In this document: piece by piece, positions 1 to 9,648 of the stretch
Numbering within the stretch: the first letter of the stretch is position 1
Layout of the letters: the number at the start of each line of letters is the position of its first letter
Assembly: GCA_025351485.1 (NCBI GenBank)
Contig: JANXVU010000014.1
Span: forward strand, 1 to 40,988
Source of the DNA: Candidatus Eiseniibacteriota bacterium
Lineage (GTDB): Bacteria; Eisenbacteria; RBG-16-71-46; JACRLI01
Reading direction: 5' to 3'
Length of the DNA stretch: 40,988 nucleotides
Made by a program: the position numbers and the translations under genes
Notes under the pieces: model-generated
Told to the model about the DNA's origin: nothing
The model's database searches: none
What the model saw: only the letters and a program-made list of their open reading frames with translations

Positions 1-1
1 G

Positions 2-784
2 TTCCACATGTGGACGCCGGACGTGTACGAGGGCGCTCCGGTGAGCGTCACCGGGTTCATGGCCGCCGCGGTCAAGGCGGCCGGGTTCGCCGCCTTCGCG
101 CGCGTCTTCTGGCAGGGCTTCGGACCGGTGACCGCCCACTGGACCGGCTTCCTGGCGGTTTCCGCCGCCCTCACCATGACCTGGGGCAACGTGGTCGCCA
201 TCCAGCAGAAGAACCTCAAGCGCATGCTGGCCTATTCGTCCATCGCCCACGCCGGGTACGTTCTGGTGGCCATGGTCGCCGGCGGCGACAACGGACGGGC
301 GGCGCTGCTGTTCTACTTCCTGCCCTACGCCATGATGAGCCTGGGCGCCTTCGCGGTGATCTCGGCGGTGGAGCGCCAGAAGGGTGGCGACGCCGTGCTG
401 GTGGACGACTTCGCCGGGTTGGGCACGCGCTCTCCGTGGCTGGCGCTGGCCATGACCGTCTTCCTGTTCTCGCTCGCGGGCATCCCGCCCACGGCCGGGT
501 TCATGGGCAAGTTCTACATCTTCCGTTCCGCCGTGGAGACCGGCCACATGACCCTGGCCATCATCGGCGTGCTCAACAGCGTGATCTCGGTCTATTACTA
601 CCTGCGGCCGGTGGTGGCCATGTACATGCAGGAACCGGGAGAGAACCATGCGGTGTCCCATGCGAAGCCGGTGATCCATGCGCTGCTCCTGGCCAGCGTC
701 CTGACCTTGCTGTGGTACGGAGTGATGCCGGGAGACCTGTTCGACGCGGCGCTGAAGTCGGTGAGGGCCATCGTATCGGTTTGA
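2..784 (+). CDS. nuoN: NADH-quinone oxidoreductase subunit N (5' truncated)
   Basis: This is the C-terminal part of NuoN, a membrane subunit of respiratory complex I that helps pump protons. The reading frame is open from base 2 (F-H-M-W-T-P-D-V-Y-E-G-A-P), so the ATG at base 8 is internal and the true start lies outside the window. FHMWTPDVYEGAP is a hallmark of the NuoN/NuoM/NuoL antiporter-like family, and a downstream segment (AGIPPTAGFMGKF) is typical of NuoN. Several hydrophobic helices follow, consistent with an inner-membrane protein. A strong terminator starts 27 bases after the stop, so it is probably the last gene of a nuo operon. NuoN rather than NuoM is chosen from the short C-terminus and the motif set; confidence is high. 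Confidence 0.93.
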   Translation, partial: FHMWTPDVYEGAPVSVTGFMAAAVKAAGFAAFARVFWQGFGPVTAHWTGFLAVSAALTMTWGNVVAIQQKNLKRMLAYSSIAHAGYVLVAMVAGGDNGRAALLFYFLPYAMMSLGAFAVISAVERQKGGDAVLVDDFAGLGTRSPWLALAMTVFLFSLAGIPPTAGFMGKFYIFRSAVETGHMTLAIIGVLNSVISVYYYLRPVVAMYMQEPGENHAVSHAKPVIHALLLASVLTLLWYGVMPGDLFDAALKSVRAIVSV

Positions 785-811
785 TCTCCGGATGCACCTG
801 GAGCCGATCCA

Positions 812-850
812 AGGCCCTTCCGGCGACGCCGGGAGGGCCTTTCTCTATTT
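812..850 (+). terminator. Rho-independent terminator after nuoN
   Basis: The arms AGGCCCTTCCGGC (812-824) and GCCGGGAGGGCCT (828-840) form a 13-bp stem with one G-U pair around a GAC loop. The T-rich run TTCTCTATTT follows directly. It should end transcription of the nuo operon and separate it from the regulator/his operon. Confidence 0.88.
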
Positions 851-954
851 CCACGGCCCCCGAGGTGTCGGTTGGGGGGCAGGGTCGGGATCGGCGCGCG
901 ATCTGTGCGTTATGTCTCTAGTTATTAAATAGTTAGCTCCGGATAGCTGACCCA

Positions 955-983
955 TTGACCGGCCGTCTCCCATCTGCGAAACT
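955..983 (+). promoter_or_regulatory. Putative sigma-70 promoter for the regulator-alaX-his operon
   Basis: TTGACC (955-960) is a 5/6 match to the -35 consensus. After exactly 17 bases comes GAAACT (978-983), a 3/6 match that keeps the key A and final T. Transcription would start near base 990, about 48 bases before the ATG at 1038. No -24/-12 sigma-54 promoter (TGGC...TGC) is seen in this gap. The surrounding 851-1037 stretch is the most AT-rich of the region, with a TTATTAAATAG patch at 922-932. Confidence 0.45.
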
Positions 984-996
984 GCAAGTGTTTCAC
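976..996 (+). promoter_or_regulatory. Inverted repeat overlapping the promoter -10, candidate operator
   Basis: GCGAAAC (976-982) and GTTTCAC (990-996) form a 7-7-7 inverted repeat with one mismatch around TGCAAGT. It sits on the -10 hexamer and the expected transcription start of the gene at 1038. The position suits a repressor or autoregulatory site. The protein that binds it cannot be named from the sequence. Confidence 0.35.
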
Positions 997-1037
997 GTTG
1001 ATACATTTCGGCCACTTCGACTTGAGAAACTAGGCCC

Positions 1038-2009
<972 letters not shown>

Positions 2010-2026
2010 CGTCCCTGGAGCCCCGC

Positions 2027-3226
2027 GTGACCCGCAAGCTGTACTACGACGACGCCTATACCCTGGAATTCGAAGCCGCGGCCGCGCCCCTGGTCGGGCG
2101 GGACGGCCGCACCGGCGTAACGCTGGCCGAGTCGTTCTTCTATCCCACCTCCGGCGGACAGCCGCACGACACCGGCACCCTGGGCGGGGCCCGGGTGGTG
2201 GAGGTCACCGACGAGGACAAGGGGGTGATGCACTGGCTGGAGGGCGATCCCGGCCCCGGCCCGTGGAAGGCCCGGATCGATGCGGCCCGCCGCGCCGACC
2301 ACCGCCAGCAGCACACCGGCCAGCACGTCCTTTCGCAGGCCTTCGTGCAGGCGCTCCAGGCGCCCACGGTTTCGTTCCACCTGGGCCCCCGGACCTGCAC
2401 CATCGACATCCAACTGGGATCCACGGCGCGCGTTTCCAGGGCCGAGGAACTGGCGAACCGGATCGTGATGGAGGCGCGCGTGGTGAAGGCCTACGAAGTG
2501 ACGCCCGAGGAGATCGAAGCGCTGGGCCTGCGCAAGCCCCCGGCCGCGCGCGACCGCATCCGGATCGTGGACGTGGAGGACTTTGATCGTTCCGCCTGCG
2601 GCGGCACCCACGTGGCCCGCACTTCCGAGATCCAGCTGATCAAGGTGCTGGGCACCGAAAGAGTGCGCGACACGGTCCGGGTGGAGTTCGTGTGCGGGGA
2701 CCGCGCTCTGCGCGACTACCAGGCCAAGCACGATCTGCTGTGGACCCTGGGCGGAAAGTTCACCACCGGGATCGAAGAGCTCGACCGGATCGTGGACAAG
2801 AAGATCGAGGAAGCCGCGCTGCTGCGGCGCGCTTCCGAAAAGCTGGAACAGGAGCTGGCCGGCTTCGAGGCCGAGGCGCTGGCCGCCTCGGCCGCCCCGG
2901 CGGGTCCCACGCGCCTGGTGGCGCGGCTGGTCGAAGGCCGCAGCCCGGCCTACCTGCGTGCCCTGGGCGCCCGGTTGCAGTCCCGGGAAGGCCTGGTCTA
3001 CCTGCTGGCGCTGGACCAGGATCCGCCCTCGTGGATCGTGGGCCACGGACCGGGAGTGGAGCTGGACCTGCGCGAAACCTGGAAGACGTGGTCGGCCGAG
3101 GTGGGAGCCAAGGGCGGCGGAAAGGCCGACCTGATCCAGGGCGGCGGGCTCTCTTCGGGCACGGCCGCGGCTGCGCTGGCCGGGCTGGAGGCGCGCGTGC
3201 GAGCTTCCCTCGGAGGCTCCGCGTGA
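2027..3226 (+). CDS. alaX: Alanyl-tRNA editing protein, long AlaX type with DHHA1 domain
   Basis: A stand-alone relative of the AlaRS editing domain that hydrolyses mischarged tRNA-Ala (Ser or Gly). The zinc-binding motifs are present: HTGQH at residues 96-100 and CGGTH at 191-195. The N-terminal beta-barrel carries FYPTSGGQPHDTG, also typical of AlaRS/AlaX. The C-terminal third is a DHHA1 domain ending in a glycine-rich segment (GAKGGGKADLIQGGG), so this is the long AlaX form of 399 residues. The GTG at 2027 is chosen because GGAG lies at 2017-2020 and homology begins at RKLYYDD; the frame stays open further upstream but overlaps the regulator. Its stop overlaps the hisZ start, so it is translated with the his genes, an unusual partner for AlaX. 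Confidence 0.9.
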   Translation: MTRKLYYDDAYTLEFEAAAAPLVGRDGRTGVTLAESFFYPTSGGQPHDTGTLGGARVVEVTDEDKGVMHWLEGDPGPGPWKARIDAARRADHRQQHTGQHVLSQAFVQALQAPTVSFHLGPRTCTIDIQLGSTARVSRAEELANRIVMEARVVKAYEVTPEEIEALGLRKPPAARDRIRIVDVEDFDRSACGGTHVARTSEIQLIKVLGTERVRDTVRVEFVCGDRALRDYQAKHDLLWTLGGKFTTGIEELDRIVDKKIEEAALLRRASEKLEQELAGFEAEALAASAAPAGPTRLVARLVEGRSPAYLRALGARLQSREGLVYLLALDQDPPSWIVGHGPGVELDLRETWKTWSAEVGAKGGGKADLIQGGGLSSGTAAAALAGLEARVRASLGGSA

Positions 3227-4371
3227 AGCGTCGTCCAATCGGAGTTCGACCGCCCAGCTGGGTGCGGCTTCCCGAGGGCACCACTTCGTACACGCCCGCG
3301 GACGCCCGGCGCAAGGCGCACGTGGAGTCGTCCCTGCGGCAGGTGTTCGAGGGCTGGGGCTACGGCCAGGCCATCACGCCCACGTTCGATTTTGCCGAAC
3401 AGCTCGGCGTGGGCCTGGGCGCGGAGCTCCGCGAGAGCATGATGCGACTGTCCGATGGCTCGGGCCGCGCGCTGGCGCTGCGGGTGGACCTGACCACGCC
3501 GGTGGCGCGCCTGGTGGCGACCCGCATGCGCGAGGCGCCGCTCCCGATCCGGCTCTACTACATCGAGAACGTGTTCCGCATGGAAGAGGTGCACCGCGGA
3601 CGTCGCCGCGAGTTCTGGCAGGCGGGCGTCGAGCTTTTCGGTGGCGCGGGCGCCGGGGCGGACGCCGAGGTGCTGATCCTGGCCGCCGAATCGCTGCAGT
3701 CCCTGGGGCTGCGTGAATTCCAGATCAACCTCGGGCACCTCGGCTTGATCCGGGCCATCCTGGACCACATGGGCATCGACGGCACGGAGCGCACCTGGGT
3801 GCTGGAGGCGATCGACCGCAAGGACGAGACGGCCCTGGCTGCCGCGCTGCGCGCCGCGCGCGCGCCCGCCCGGCACGCCGCGTCCCTGCGGCGCCTGGTG
3901 GGGCTGGTCGGACGGCATGAGGCGCTGAAGGCCGCCCGGCCGCTGCGCACGCTGCCCGGAGCGCGCGAGGCACTGGCGCGCCTGGAAGAACTGTGGGGAT
4001 GGATCGCCGACGCCGGGCTCGAGAGACACGTGGCGCTGGACTTCGGGGAAGTGCGCGGCATGGACTACTACACCGGCGTGAACTTTGAAATCTTTGCGCC
4101 GGGCGTGGGCGCCGCGCTGGGTGCGGGCGGCCGCTACGACCGCTTGCTCGCGCACTACGACATGGACATGCCTGCCGTAGGCTGCGCCTTTACCGTGGAA
4201 GCCCTGCTGGGCTGGATGGAGCGCGCCGGAGTGCAGGTGGCCGCTCCCCGCCGGGTCGGGATCGACATGAGCGTGGGCCGCTGCGCCGCGCTCCGCGAGG
4301 CCGCCTCCGTGCGCGCCCGCGGGCAGGTGGCCACCCTGGAATTCGGCCCGCCGGCGCGGAGGAAGCGCTGA
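3223..4371 (+). CDS. hisZ: ATP phosphoribosyltransferase regulatory subunit
   Basis: HisZ is a class II histidyl-tRNA-synthetase paralogue that lacks charging activity and forms the regulatory part of the HisZ-HisG complex at the first step of histidine synthesis. The 382-residue protein has the HisRS-like core: TTSYTPADA near the N-terminus, LRVDLTTPVARLVATR, YYIENVFRMEE, the REFWQAGVELFG motif 2 region, and GMDYYTGVNFEIF with GAGGRYD. The anticodon-binding domain of true HisRS is absent. The GTG start at 3223 overlaps the alaX stop by four bases (GTGA) and follows CGGAGG at 3211-3216. The stop shares one base with the hisG ATG. The short HisG next door is the form that needs HisZ, which supports the call. 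Confidence 0.93.
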   Translation: MKRRPIGVRPPSWVRLPEGTTSYTPADARRKAHVESSLRQVFEGWGYGQAITPTFDFAEQLGVGLGAELRESMMRLSDGSGRALALRVDLTTPVARLVATRMREAPLPIRLYYIENVFRMEEVHRGRRREFWQAGVELFGGAGAGADAEVLILAAESLQSLGLREFQINLGHLGLIRAILDHMGIDGTERTWVLEAIDRKDETALAAALRAARAPARHAASLRRLVGLVGRHEALKAARPLRTLPGAREALARLEELWGWIADAGLERHVALDFGEVRGMDYYTGVNFEIFAPGVGAALGAGGRYDRLLAHYDMDMPAVGCAFTVEALLGWMERAGVQVAAPRRVGIDMSVGRCAALREAASVRARGQVATLEFGPPARRKR

Positions 4372-5015
4372 TGCTCACCGTGGCGCTGGCCAAGGGCCGG
4401 CTGGAGGAAGAGGCCATCCGGCTCTTCGCGCGCGCCGGCGCGCGCCTGAAGCCCTCGGAGGCCCGCTCCCGGGCGCTGGTGCGCGAGACGGCGGACGGTT
4501 CGCTGAGATTTCTATCAGTGAAACCCGCGGACGTGGCAACCTACGTCGAGCACGGCATCGCCGACCTCGGCGTGGTGGGGCTGGACGTGCTGGCCGAGCG
4601 GGAACCGGACGTGTACCAGCCCCTCGACCTGGGCTTTGGAAGGTGCCGCATGGTGGTGGCCGGCCCCGAGGGCAGCCCGTGGCTGCACCGCTACGAGGGC
4701 GGGCTGCGAGTATGCACCAAGTACCCGGGCATCGCGCGCCGCTATTTCGAGGGGCTGGGCTATCCGGTGGAGATCATCGAGCTAACCGGATCGGTGGAAC
4801 TGGCCCCCCGGGTGGGCCTCGCCGAGCTGATCGTGGACGTGGTGGAGACCGGCGGCACGCTGAAGGCCAACGGCCTGGTGGTGGCCGCGGAGATCATGAA
4901 GAGCAGCGCGCGCGTGGTGGTCAATCGGGCCAGCCACAAGGTGCGCCTGGACGAAGTGCGCCTGTGGCTGGGCCGGCTGCGCAAGGCCGGTCGTGCAAAG
5001 GCCGGTCGTGCTTAG
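4371..5015 (+). CDS. hisG: ATP phosphoribosyltransferase catalytic subunit, short form
   Basis: Catalyses condensation of ATP and PRPP, the committed step of histidine synthesis. At 214 residues it is the short form without the C-terminal histidine-binding domain and so depends on HisZ. Family motifs visible are VALAKGRL at the N-terminus, DLGVVGLDVL, and the PRPP-binding segment ELIVDVVETGGTLKANGL. The C-terminal tail RKAGRAKAGRA comes from a 15-base tandem repeat that also contains the hisD start. The start is fixed by the one-base TGATG overlap with hisZ. Confidence 0.96.
   Translation: MLTVALAKGRLEEEAIRLFARAGARLKPSEARSRALVRETADGSLRFLSVKPADVATYVEHGIADLGVVGLDVLAEREPDVYQPLDLGFGRCRMVVAGPEGSPWLHRYEGGLRVCTKYPGIARRYFEGLGYPVEIIELTGSVELAPRVGLAELIVDVVETGGTLKANGLVVAAEIMKSSARVVVNRASHKVRLDEVRLWLGRLRKAGRAKAGRA
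4983..5011 (+). repeat. 15-base-period tandem repeat across the hisG end and hisD start
   Basis: The 14 bases AAGGCCGGTCGTGC occur at 4983-4996 and again at 4998-5011. In the hisG frame the repeat encodes the duplicated tail KAGRA-KAGRA. In the hisD frame each copy carries a GTG (4993 and 5008), so the duplication creates two equivalent in-frame starts. Confidence 0.85.
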
Positions 5016-6288
5016 GCGCATCGCGGGCAGCGACCGCACGACGCTGGTCCGCCTGTGGGGCGCCGCCTCTTCGCCCCCCGCCGGCGTGGCCAAGGCAGTG
5101 TCCGGGATCCTGAGCGACGTGGAGCGGCGCGGAGACGCGGCGCTGCTCGACTGGACGGAAAAACTCGACGGCGTGCGTCTCACCCGGGATCGGCTGCGGG
5201 TGGGGGAACGCGAGATCCGCTTGGCGCGGAAGGCCCTGGACGATGCGCTGCTGGAGGCCCTGCGCGAGGCCTCGTTTCGAATCGAGCGCTTCGCCGCCCG
5301 CACCCTGCCGCGCTCCTTCGAGACGGGCCACGGCACCGGGGTGATCACCGGCACGCGGGTGGACGCGCTGGAATCCGCCGGGCTCTACGTGCCGGGAGGC
5401 AAGGCCAGTTATCCCTCCAGCGTGCTGATGAACGCACTCCCGGCGAGGGTCGCGGGCGTGCCGCGCCGGGTCATGACCACCCCGCCCGGCCCGCGCGGAA
5501 AGCTTCCGCCGCTGGTGCTCGCGGCGGCCCACGAGTCGGGCGTGCACGAGATCTACCGCCTGGGGGGCGCGCAGGCGATCGCCGCCCTGGTGTTCGGCAC
5601 CGCCACCGTGAAGCCGGTGGTGGCCGTGACGGGCCCCGGGAACGCCTATGTGGCCGAAGCCAAGCGCCAGCTGATGGGCAGCGTCGCGATGGATTCCATC
5701 GCCGGGCCCAGCGAACTGGTGGTGCTGGCCGACGATTCCGCCGATGGTGGGGTGATCGCGCTCCGCCTGCTGGCCCAGGACGAGCACGACGAGTCCACCC
5801 GGGTGGCGGTGGTGAGCGACAGCGAACGGGTGCTGCGCGAAGTGGAGCGGGCCCTGGAGGCGCGCCTCGCCCGGGCGTCCCGTCGGGCCATCCTGCGCGA
5901 AAGCCTGCCGCGCGGGCTCAGCGTGCTGGCGCCCGGCGCCGCCCAGGCGATCGAGACCGCGAATCTGCTGGCGCCCGAGCACCTGGAAATCCACACCCGG
6001 GATCCGCGCTCCTCGCTGGAGCGAATCCGTGGGGCGGGAGCGGTGTTCCTGGGCGCGCGCACGCCCACGGCCCTCGGGGACTATGGCATCGGGCCGAACC
6101 ACACGCTGCCCACGGGACGCACCGCGCGGTTCGCATCCGCGCTGTCGGCCGCGAACTTCGTGCGCGTGACTTCGATCATCGAGACCGAGCCCGGCGGGAG
6201 GCCCGATTTCGCGGGTCCGGCCGCGCTCCTGGCGCGCGCGGAGGGTCTCGTCGCACACGCCCAGAGCCTGGAAGAACTGGATTCCTGA
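4993..6288 (+). CDS. hisD: Histidinol dehydrogenase
   Basis: NAD-dependent, zinc-dependent enzyme that performs the last two oxidations, histidinol to histidine. The 431-residue protein has the expected family length. Diagnostic segments are GLYVPGGKASYPSSVLMN, YRLGGAQAIAAL, VTGPGNAYVAEAKR, IAGPSELVV, LLAQDEHD and YGIGPNHTLPTG, which include the zinc and substrate histidines. Two in-frame GTG starts, 4993 and 5008, lie in a tandem repeat; the first gives 431 residues and the second 426, and the sequence does not decide between them. It overlaps the end of hisG. The next gene, hisB, comes after a 43-base gap with a strong hairpin. Confidence 0.95.
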   Translation: MQRPVVLRRIAGSDRTTLVRLWGAASSPPAGVAKAVSGILSDVERRGDAALLDWTEKLDGVRLTRDRLRVGEREIRLARKALDDALLEALREASFRIERFAARTLPRSFETGHGTGVITGTRVDALESAGLYVPGGKASYPSSVLMNALPARVAGVPRRVMTTPPGPRGKLPPLVLAAAHESGVHEIYRLGGAQAIAALVFGTATVKPVVAVTGPGNAYVAEAKRQLMGSVAMDSIAGPSELVVLADDSADGGVIALRLLAQDEHDESTRVAVVSDSERVLREVERALEARLARASRRAILRESLPRGLSVLAPGAAQAIETANLLAPEHLEIHTRDPRSSLERIRGAGAVFLGARTPTALGDYGIGPNHTLPTGRTARFASALSAANFVRVTSIIETEPGGRPDFAGPAALLARAEGLVAHAQSLEELDS

Positions 6289-6289
6289 C

Positions 6290-6310
6290 GAGCGCGCCCC
6301 TGGCGCGCTC
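6290..6310 (+). promoter_or_regulatory. Perfect hairpin in the hisD-hisB gap
   Basis: GAGCGCGCC (6290-6298) and GGCGCGCTC (6302-6310) form a perfect 9-bp stem around a CCT loop right after the hisD stop. There is no T-run behind it (CCCCTTCAATC), so it is not a classical terminator. It could act in RNA processing or stability, or as a partial terminator. This is the only sizeable gap inside an otherwise overlapping operon. Confidence 0.6.
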
Positions 6311-6331
6311 CCCTTCAATCTGGAGAACACG

Positions 6332-6919
6332 ATGAGCCGCACTGCGACGCGTGAACGGACCACCCGGGAGACCAAGATCCTGTGCCGGCTGGAGCTGGAC
6401 GGGCAGGGGCGCACCCTGGTCAACACCGGCATTCCATTCTTCGACCACATGCTGAACCTGTTCGCCTTCCACGGCGGATTCGACCTGGAGCTGGAGGCGC
6501 GCGGAGACATCGAAGTGGACTTCCACCACACGGTGGAGGACGTGGGGATCGTGCTGGGCGAGTGCCTGAAGGAGGCGGCCGGGGACAAAGCCGGGATCAC
6601 GCGGTATGCTTCCCTGCACCTGCCCATGGATGAAGCGCTGGCCCTGGTGGCGCTCGACTGGAGCGGCCGGCCGATGCTGGAGTACGAGGCGCCCCGCGTT
6701 CCCGAGACCATCGGACAATTCCCGTTCGAGCTGGTGCGGGAGTTCTGCCGGGCGCTGGCGACCGGGGCGGGCCTGACACTCCACGTCCGGGGCGTGGCCG
6801 GGGAGAACGCGCATCACGTGGCCGAGGCCATCTTCAAGGGCCTGGGCCGGGGGCTGGGCGCGGCGGCGACGATGGACCCGCGGCGCGGCGGCGTGCCTTC
6901 CACCAAGGGATCGCTGTGA
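6332..6919 (+). CDS. hisB: Imidazoleglycerol-phosphate dehydratase
   Basis: Manganese enzyme that dehydrates IGP to imidazole acetol phosphate. At 195 residues it is the monofunctional form with no phosphatase domain, so histidinol-phosphatase must be supplied by another gene. The two symmetric metal-binding motifs are visible: FFDHML with DFHHTVEDVG in the first half and ENAHHVAEAIFK in the second. The C-terminal TKGSL ending is typical of the family. The ATG at 6332 follows CTGGAG at 6320-6325. The stop overlaps the hisH GTG. Confidence 0.97.
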   Translation: MSRTATRERTTRETKILCRLELDGQGRTLVNTGIPFFDHMLNLFAFHGGFDLELEARGDIEVDFHHTVEDVGIVLGECLKEAAGDKAGITRYASLHLPMDEALALVALDWSGRPMLEYEAPRVPETIGQFPFELVREFCRALATGAGLTLHVRGVAGENAHHVAEAIFKGLGRGLGAAATMDPRRGGVPSTKGSL

Positions 6920-7521
6920 GCGTCACCATCCTGGACTACGGCATGGGCAACCTGCGCAGCGTGCAGAAGGCGTTCGCGCACTTCGGGATCGAGGCCGGGA
7001 TCACGTCCGATCCGGCCGAGACCGCCGCTGCCGCGCGCCTGGTGGTGCCGGGCGTGGGCGCGTTCGGGCAGGCCATGGCGCGGCTTCGCGAAACCGGCCT
7101 GGACCGCGCGATCCGAGCGGCGGTCGAGGGCGGGGCGCACTTCCTGGGGATCTGCCTGGGGATGCAACTCCTGTTTGAGCGCAGCGAGGAGCACGGAACG
7201 CACCAGGGCCTGGGCCTGCTCCAGGGCGAGGTGAAGCGGCTCCCGGCCACGGTCAAGGTGCCGGAAGTGGGCTGGAACCGCGTCTCGATCCGTCCGGGCG
7301 ATCCGCTCATGGAGGGCATCGAGGAGGGTGAGTTCTTCTACTTCGACCAGAGTTACTACTGCGCGCCGTCCGATCCCGACGATCTACTTTCCGAGACCGA
7401 ATATGGTTTGCGCTATGCGAGCGCGGTACGCAAAGGTCGCGTGCGCGCCGTGCAATTCCACCCCGAGAAAAGCCAGCGGGCGGGGCTGCGCCTGCTGGAG
7501 AATTTTGCGAGGCTCGCATGA
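6916..7521 (+). CDS. hisH: Imidazole glycerol phosphate synthase, glutaminase subunit
   Basis: Class I glutamine amidotransferase that feeds ammonia to HisF. The 201-residue protein has the oxyanion/strand motif DYGMGNLRSV, the nucleophile cysteine in GICLGMQLLF, and the His-Glu pair in QFHPEKS, completing the catalytic triad. The GTG start at 6916 overlaps the hisB stop (GTGA), and its own stop overlaps the hisA ATG. The HisF partner is two genes downstream. Confidence 0.97.
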   Translation: MSVTILDYGMGNLRSVQKAFAHFGIEAGITSDPAETAAAARLVVPGVGAFGQAMARLRETGLDRAIRAAVEGGAHFLGICLGMQLLFERSEEHGTHQGLGLLQGEVKRLPATVKVPEVGWNRVSIRPGDPLMEGIEEGEFFYFDQSYYCAPSDPDDLLSETEYGLRYASAVRKGRVRAVQFHPEKSQRAGLRLLENFARLA

Positions 7522-8245
7522 TCCTGTTTCCGGCGATTGACCTCATGGGAGGTAAAGTCGTCCGCCTGATGCACGGTGCCAAGGCCGAAGCCAAGGTGTA
7601 CTCCACCAATCCCGTGGCGATCGCCGAGCAATGGCAGGCCCAGGGCGCCGAGTGGCTGCACCTGATCGACCTGGACCGGGCGTTCGGCGAGGGGCGGAAC
7701 AACCGGGACGCGGTGCGCGCGGTGCTGGAGGCGGTCAAGATCCCGGTGCAGCTGGGAGGCGGGCTGCGGTCCACCGAACAGGTGCAGGAGGCGCTGTCCT
7801 GGGGAGCCCGCCGCGTGATCCTGGGCACCCGCGCCGTGCGCGACCGCGACTGGCTGAAGAGCATGATCGAGTTGCACGGCGAAGCCATCGTGGTGGCCAT
7901 CGATGCCCGCAAGGGCCTGGTGGAGGTCTCCGGCTGGGTGGAGGCCACCGAGTTCCACGCCACCGCCTACGCGATCGAACTGGTCAAGCTGGGGGTGTCC
8001 CGCGTGATCGTGACCGACATCGACCGAGACGGCACCATGGGCGGGCTCAACCTGGGGCTCGCCGAGCGGATCTCCCGCGAGACCCACCTGAAAGTGATCG
8101 CCTCCGGCGGCGCCGGGGCGGTGGACCAACTGGAGAAGCTGAAGCTCATGGGAGACGCCGGGCTCGAGGGCCTGGTGGTGGGCCGCGCGCTGTACGAGGG
8201 TCAGCTCACGCTGGCGCAGGCCCGGGCCTACCTGGGGGGCAGTTA

Positions 8246-8246
<1 letters not shown>
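7518..8246 (+). CDS. hisA: ProFAR isomerase (phosphoribosylformimino-AICAR-P isomerase)
   Basis: A (beta-alpha)8-barrel isomerase that opens the ribose ring of ProFAR to give PRFAR. The 242-residue protein shows the paired half-barrel catalytic aspartates in PAIDLMGG (residue 8 region) and [12 protein letters not shown], and the phosphate-binding glycines LGGGLR and ASGGAG. ATG 7518 overlaps the hisH stop (ATGA). Its stop TAG shares one base with the GTG of hisF. Confidence 0.97.
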
Positions 8247-8994
<748 letters not shown>

Positions 8995-9001
<7 letters not shown>

Positions 9002-9648
9002 TCGACCTGCACACCCACACGTTCATGAGCGACGGGGCGCTGCTCCCGTCCGAGCACGTCCGGCGCGCGTGGGTCAAAGGCTACCGGGCCGTGGCCATCA
9101 CCGACCACGCCGACATCTCCAATATCGAAAGCCTGCTGCGCAAGTCGGTGCCGGTGTGCCGCGAGCTGAGCGCGGCGTGGCCCATCACCGCGCTTCCCGG
9201 CGTGGAGCTCACCCACGTGCCGCCCGAGCACATCGACCGGCTCACGAAGCTCGCGCGGTCCCTGGGCGCCAGGGTGGTGGTGATGCACGGCGAAACCCCG
9301 GTGGAACCGGTCCCGCCCGGCACCAACATGGCCGCCATCGAGGCGCGTGTGGACATCCTGGCCCATCCCGGAATCCTGACCGAGGAAGAGGCCCGCCGCG
9401 CCGCCGAGCTGGGCGTGGCGCTGGAGATCTCTGCGCGGCGCGGACACTGCCTGGGCAACGGGCTCGTGGCTTCCCTGGGGCGCAAGTTCGGCAACACGCT
9501 GGTCATCAACAGCGACACCCACGAGCCGGGCGACTTCCTGAGGGAGGAACTGCACCGCAAGGTGGGCCTGGGTGCCGGGCTTTCCGAGGAAGAGTACGCG
9601 CAGCTGTGCCGCAACTCCGAGACGCTGCTCGAAAGGCTCATGAAATGA
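8995..9648 (+). CDS. PHP-domain phosphoesterase, likely histidinol-phosphatase
   Basis: A 217-residue single-domain PHP metallo-phosphoesterase. Metal-ligand motifs are in the expected order: [11 protein letters not shown] (HxH at residues 6 and 8), [26 protein letters not shown] and [10 protein letters not shown]. It lies between hisF and hisIE with 7- and 4-base overlaps. HisB here has no phosphatase domain and no HisN-type gene is present, so this is the best candidate for dephosphorylating histidinol phosphate. It is shorter than the usual HisK/HisJ-type PHP phosphatases (about 260 residues or more), so the specific activity is inferred from context; the PHP fold is secure. The ATG at 8995 is followed at once by the conserved strand LIDLHTHT. 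Confidence 0.85.

Noticed and set aside
851-1037. A sigma-54 promoter in front of the activator gene
   Set aside because: No TGGC-N8-TGC pattern with correct spacing was found; a sigma-70-like pair fits better.
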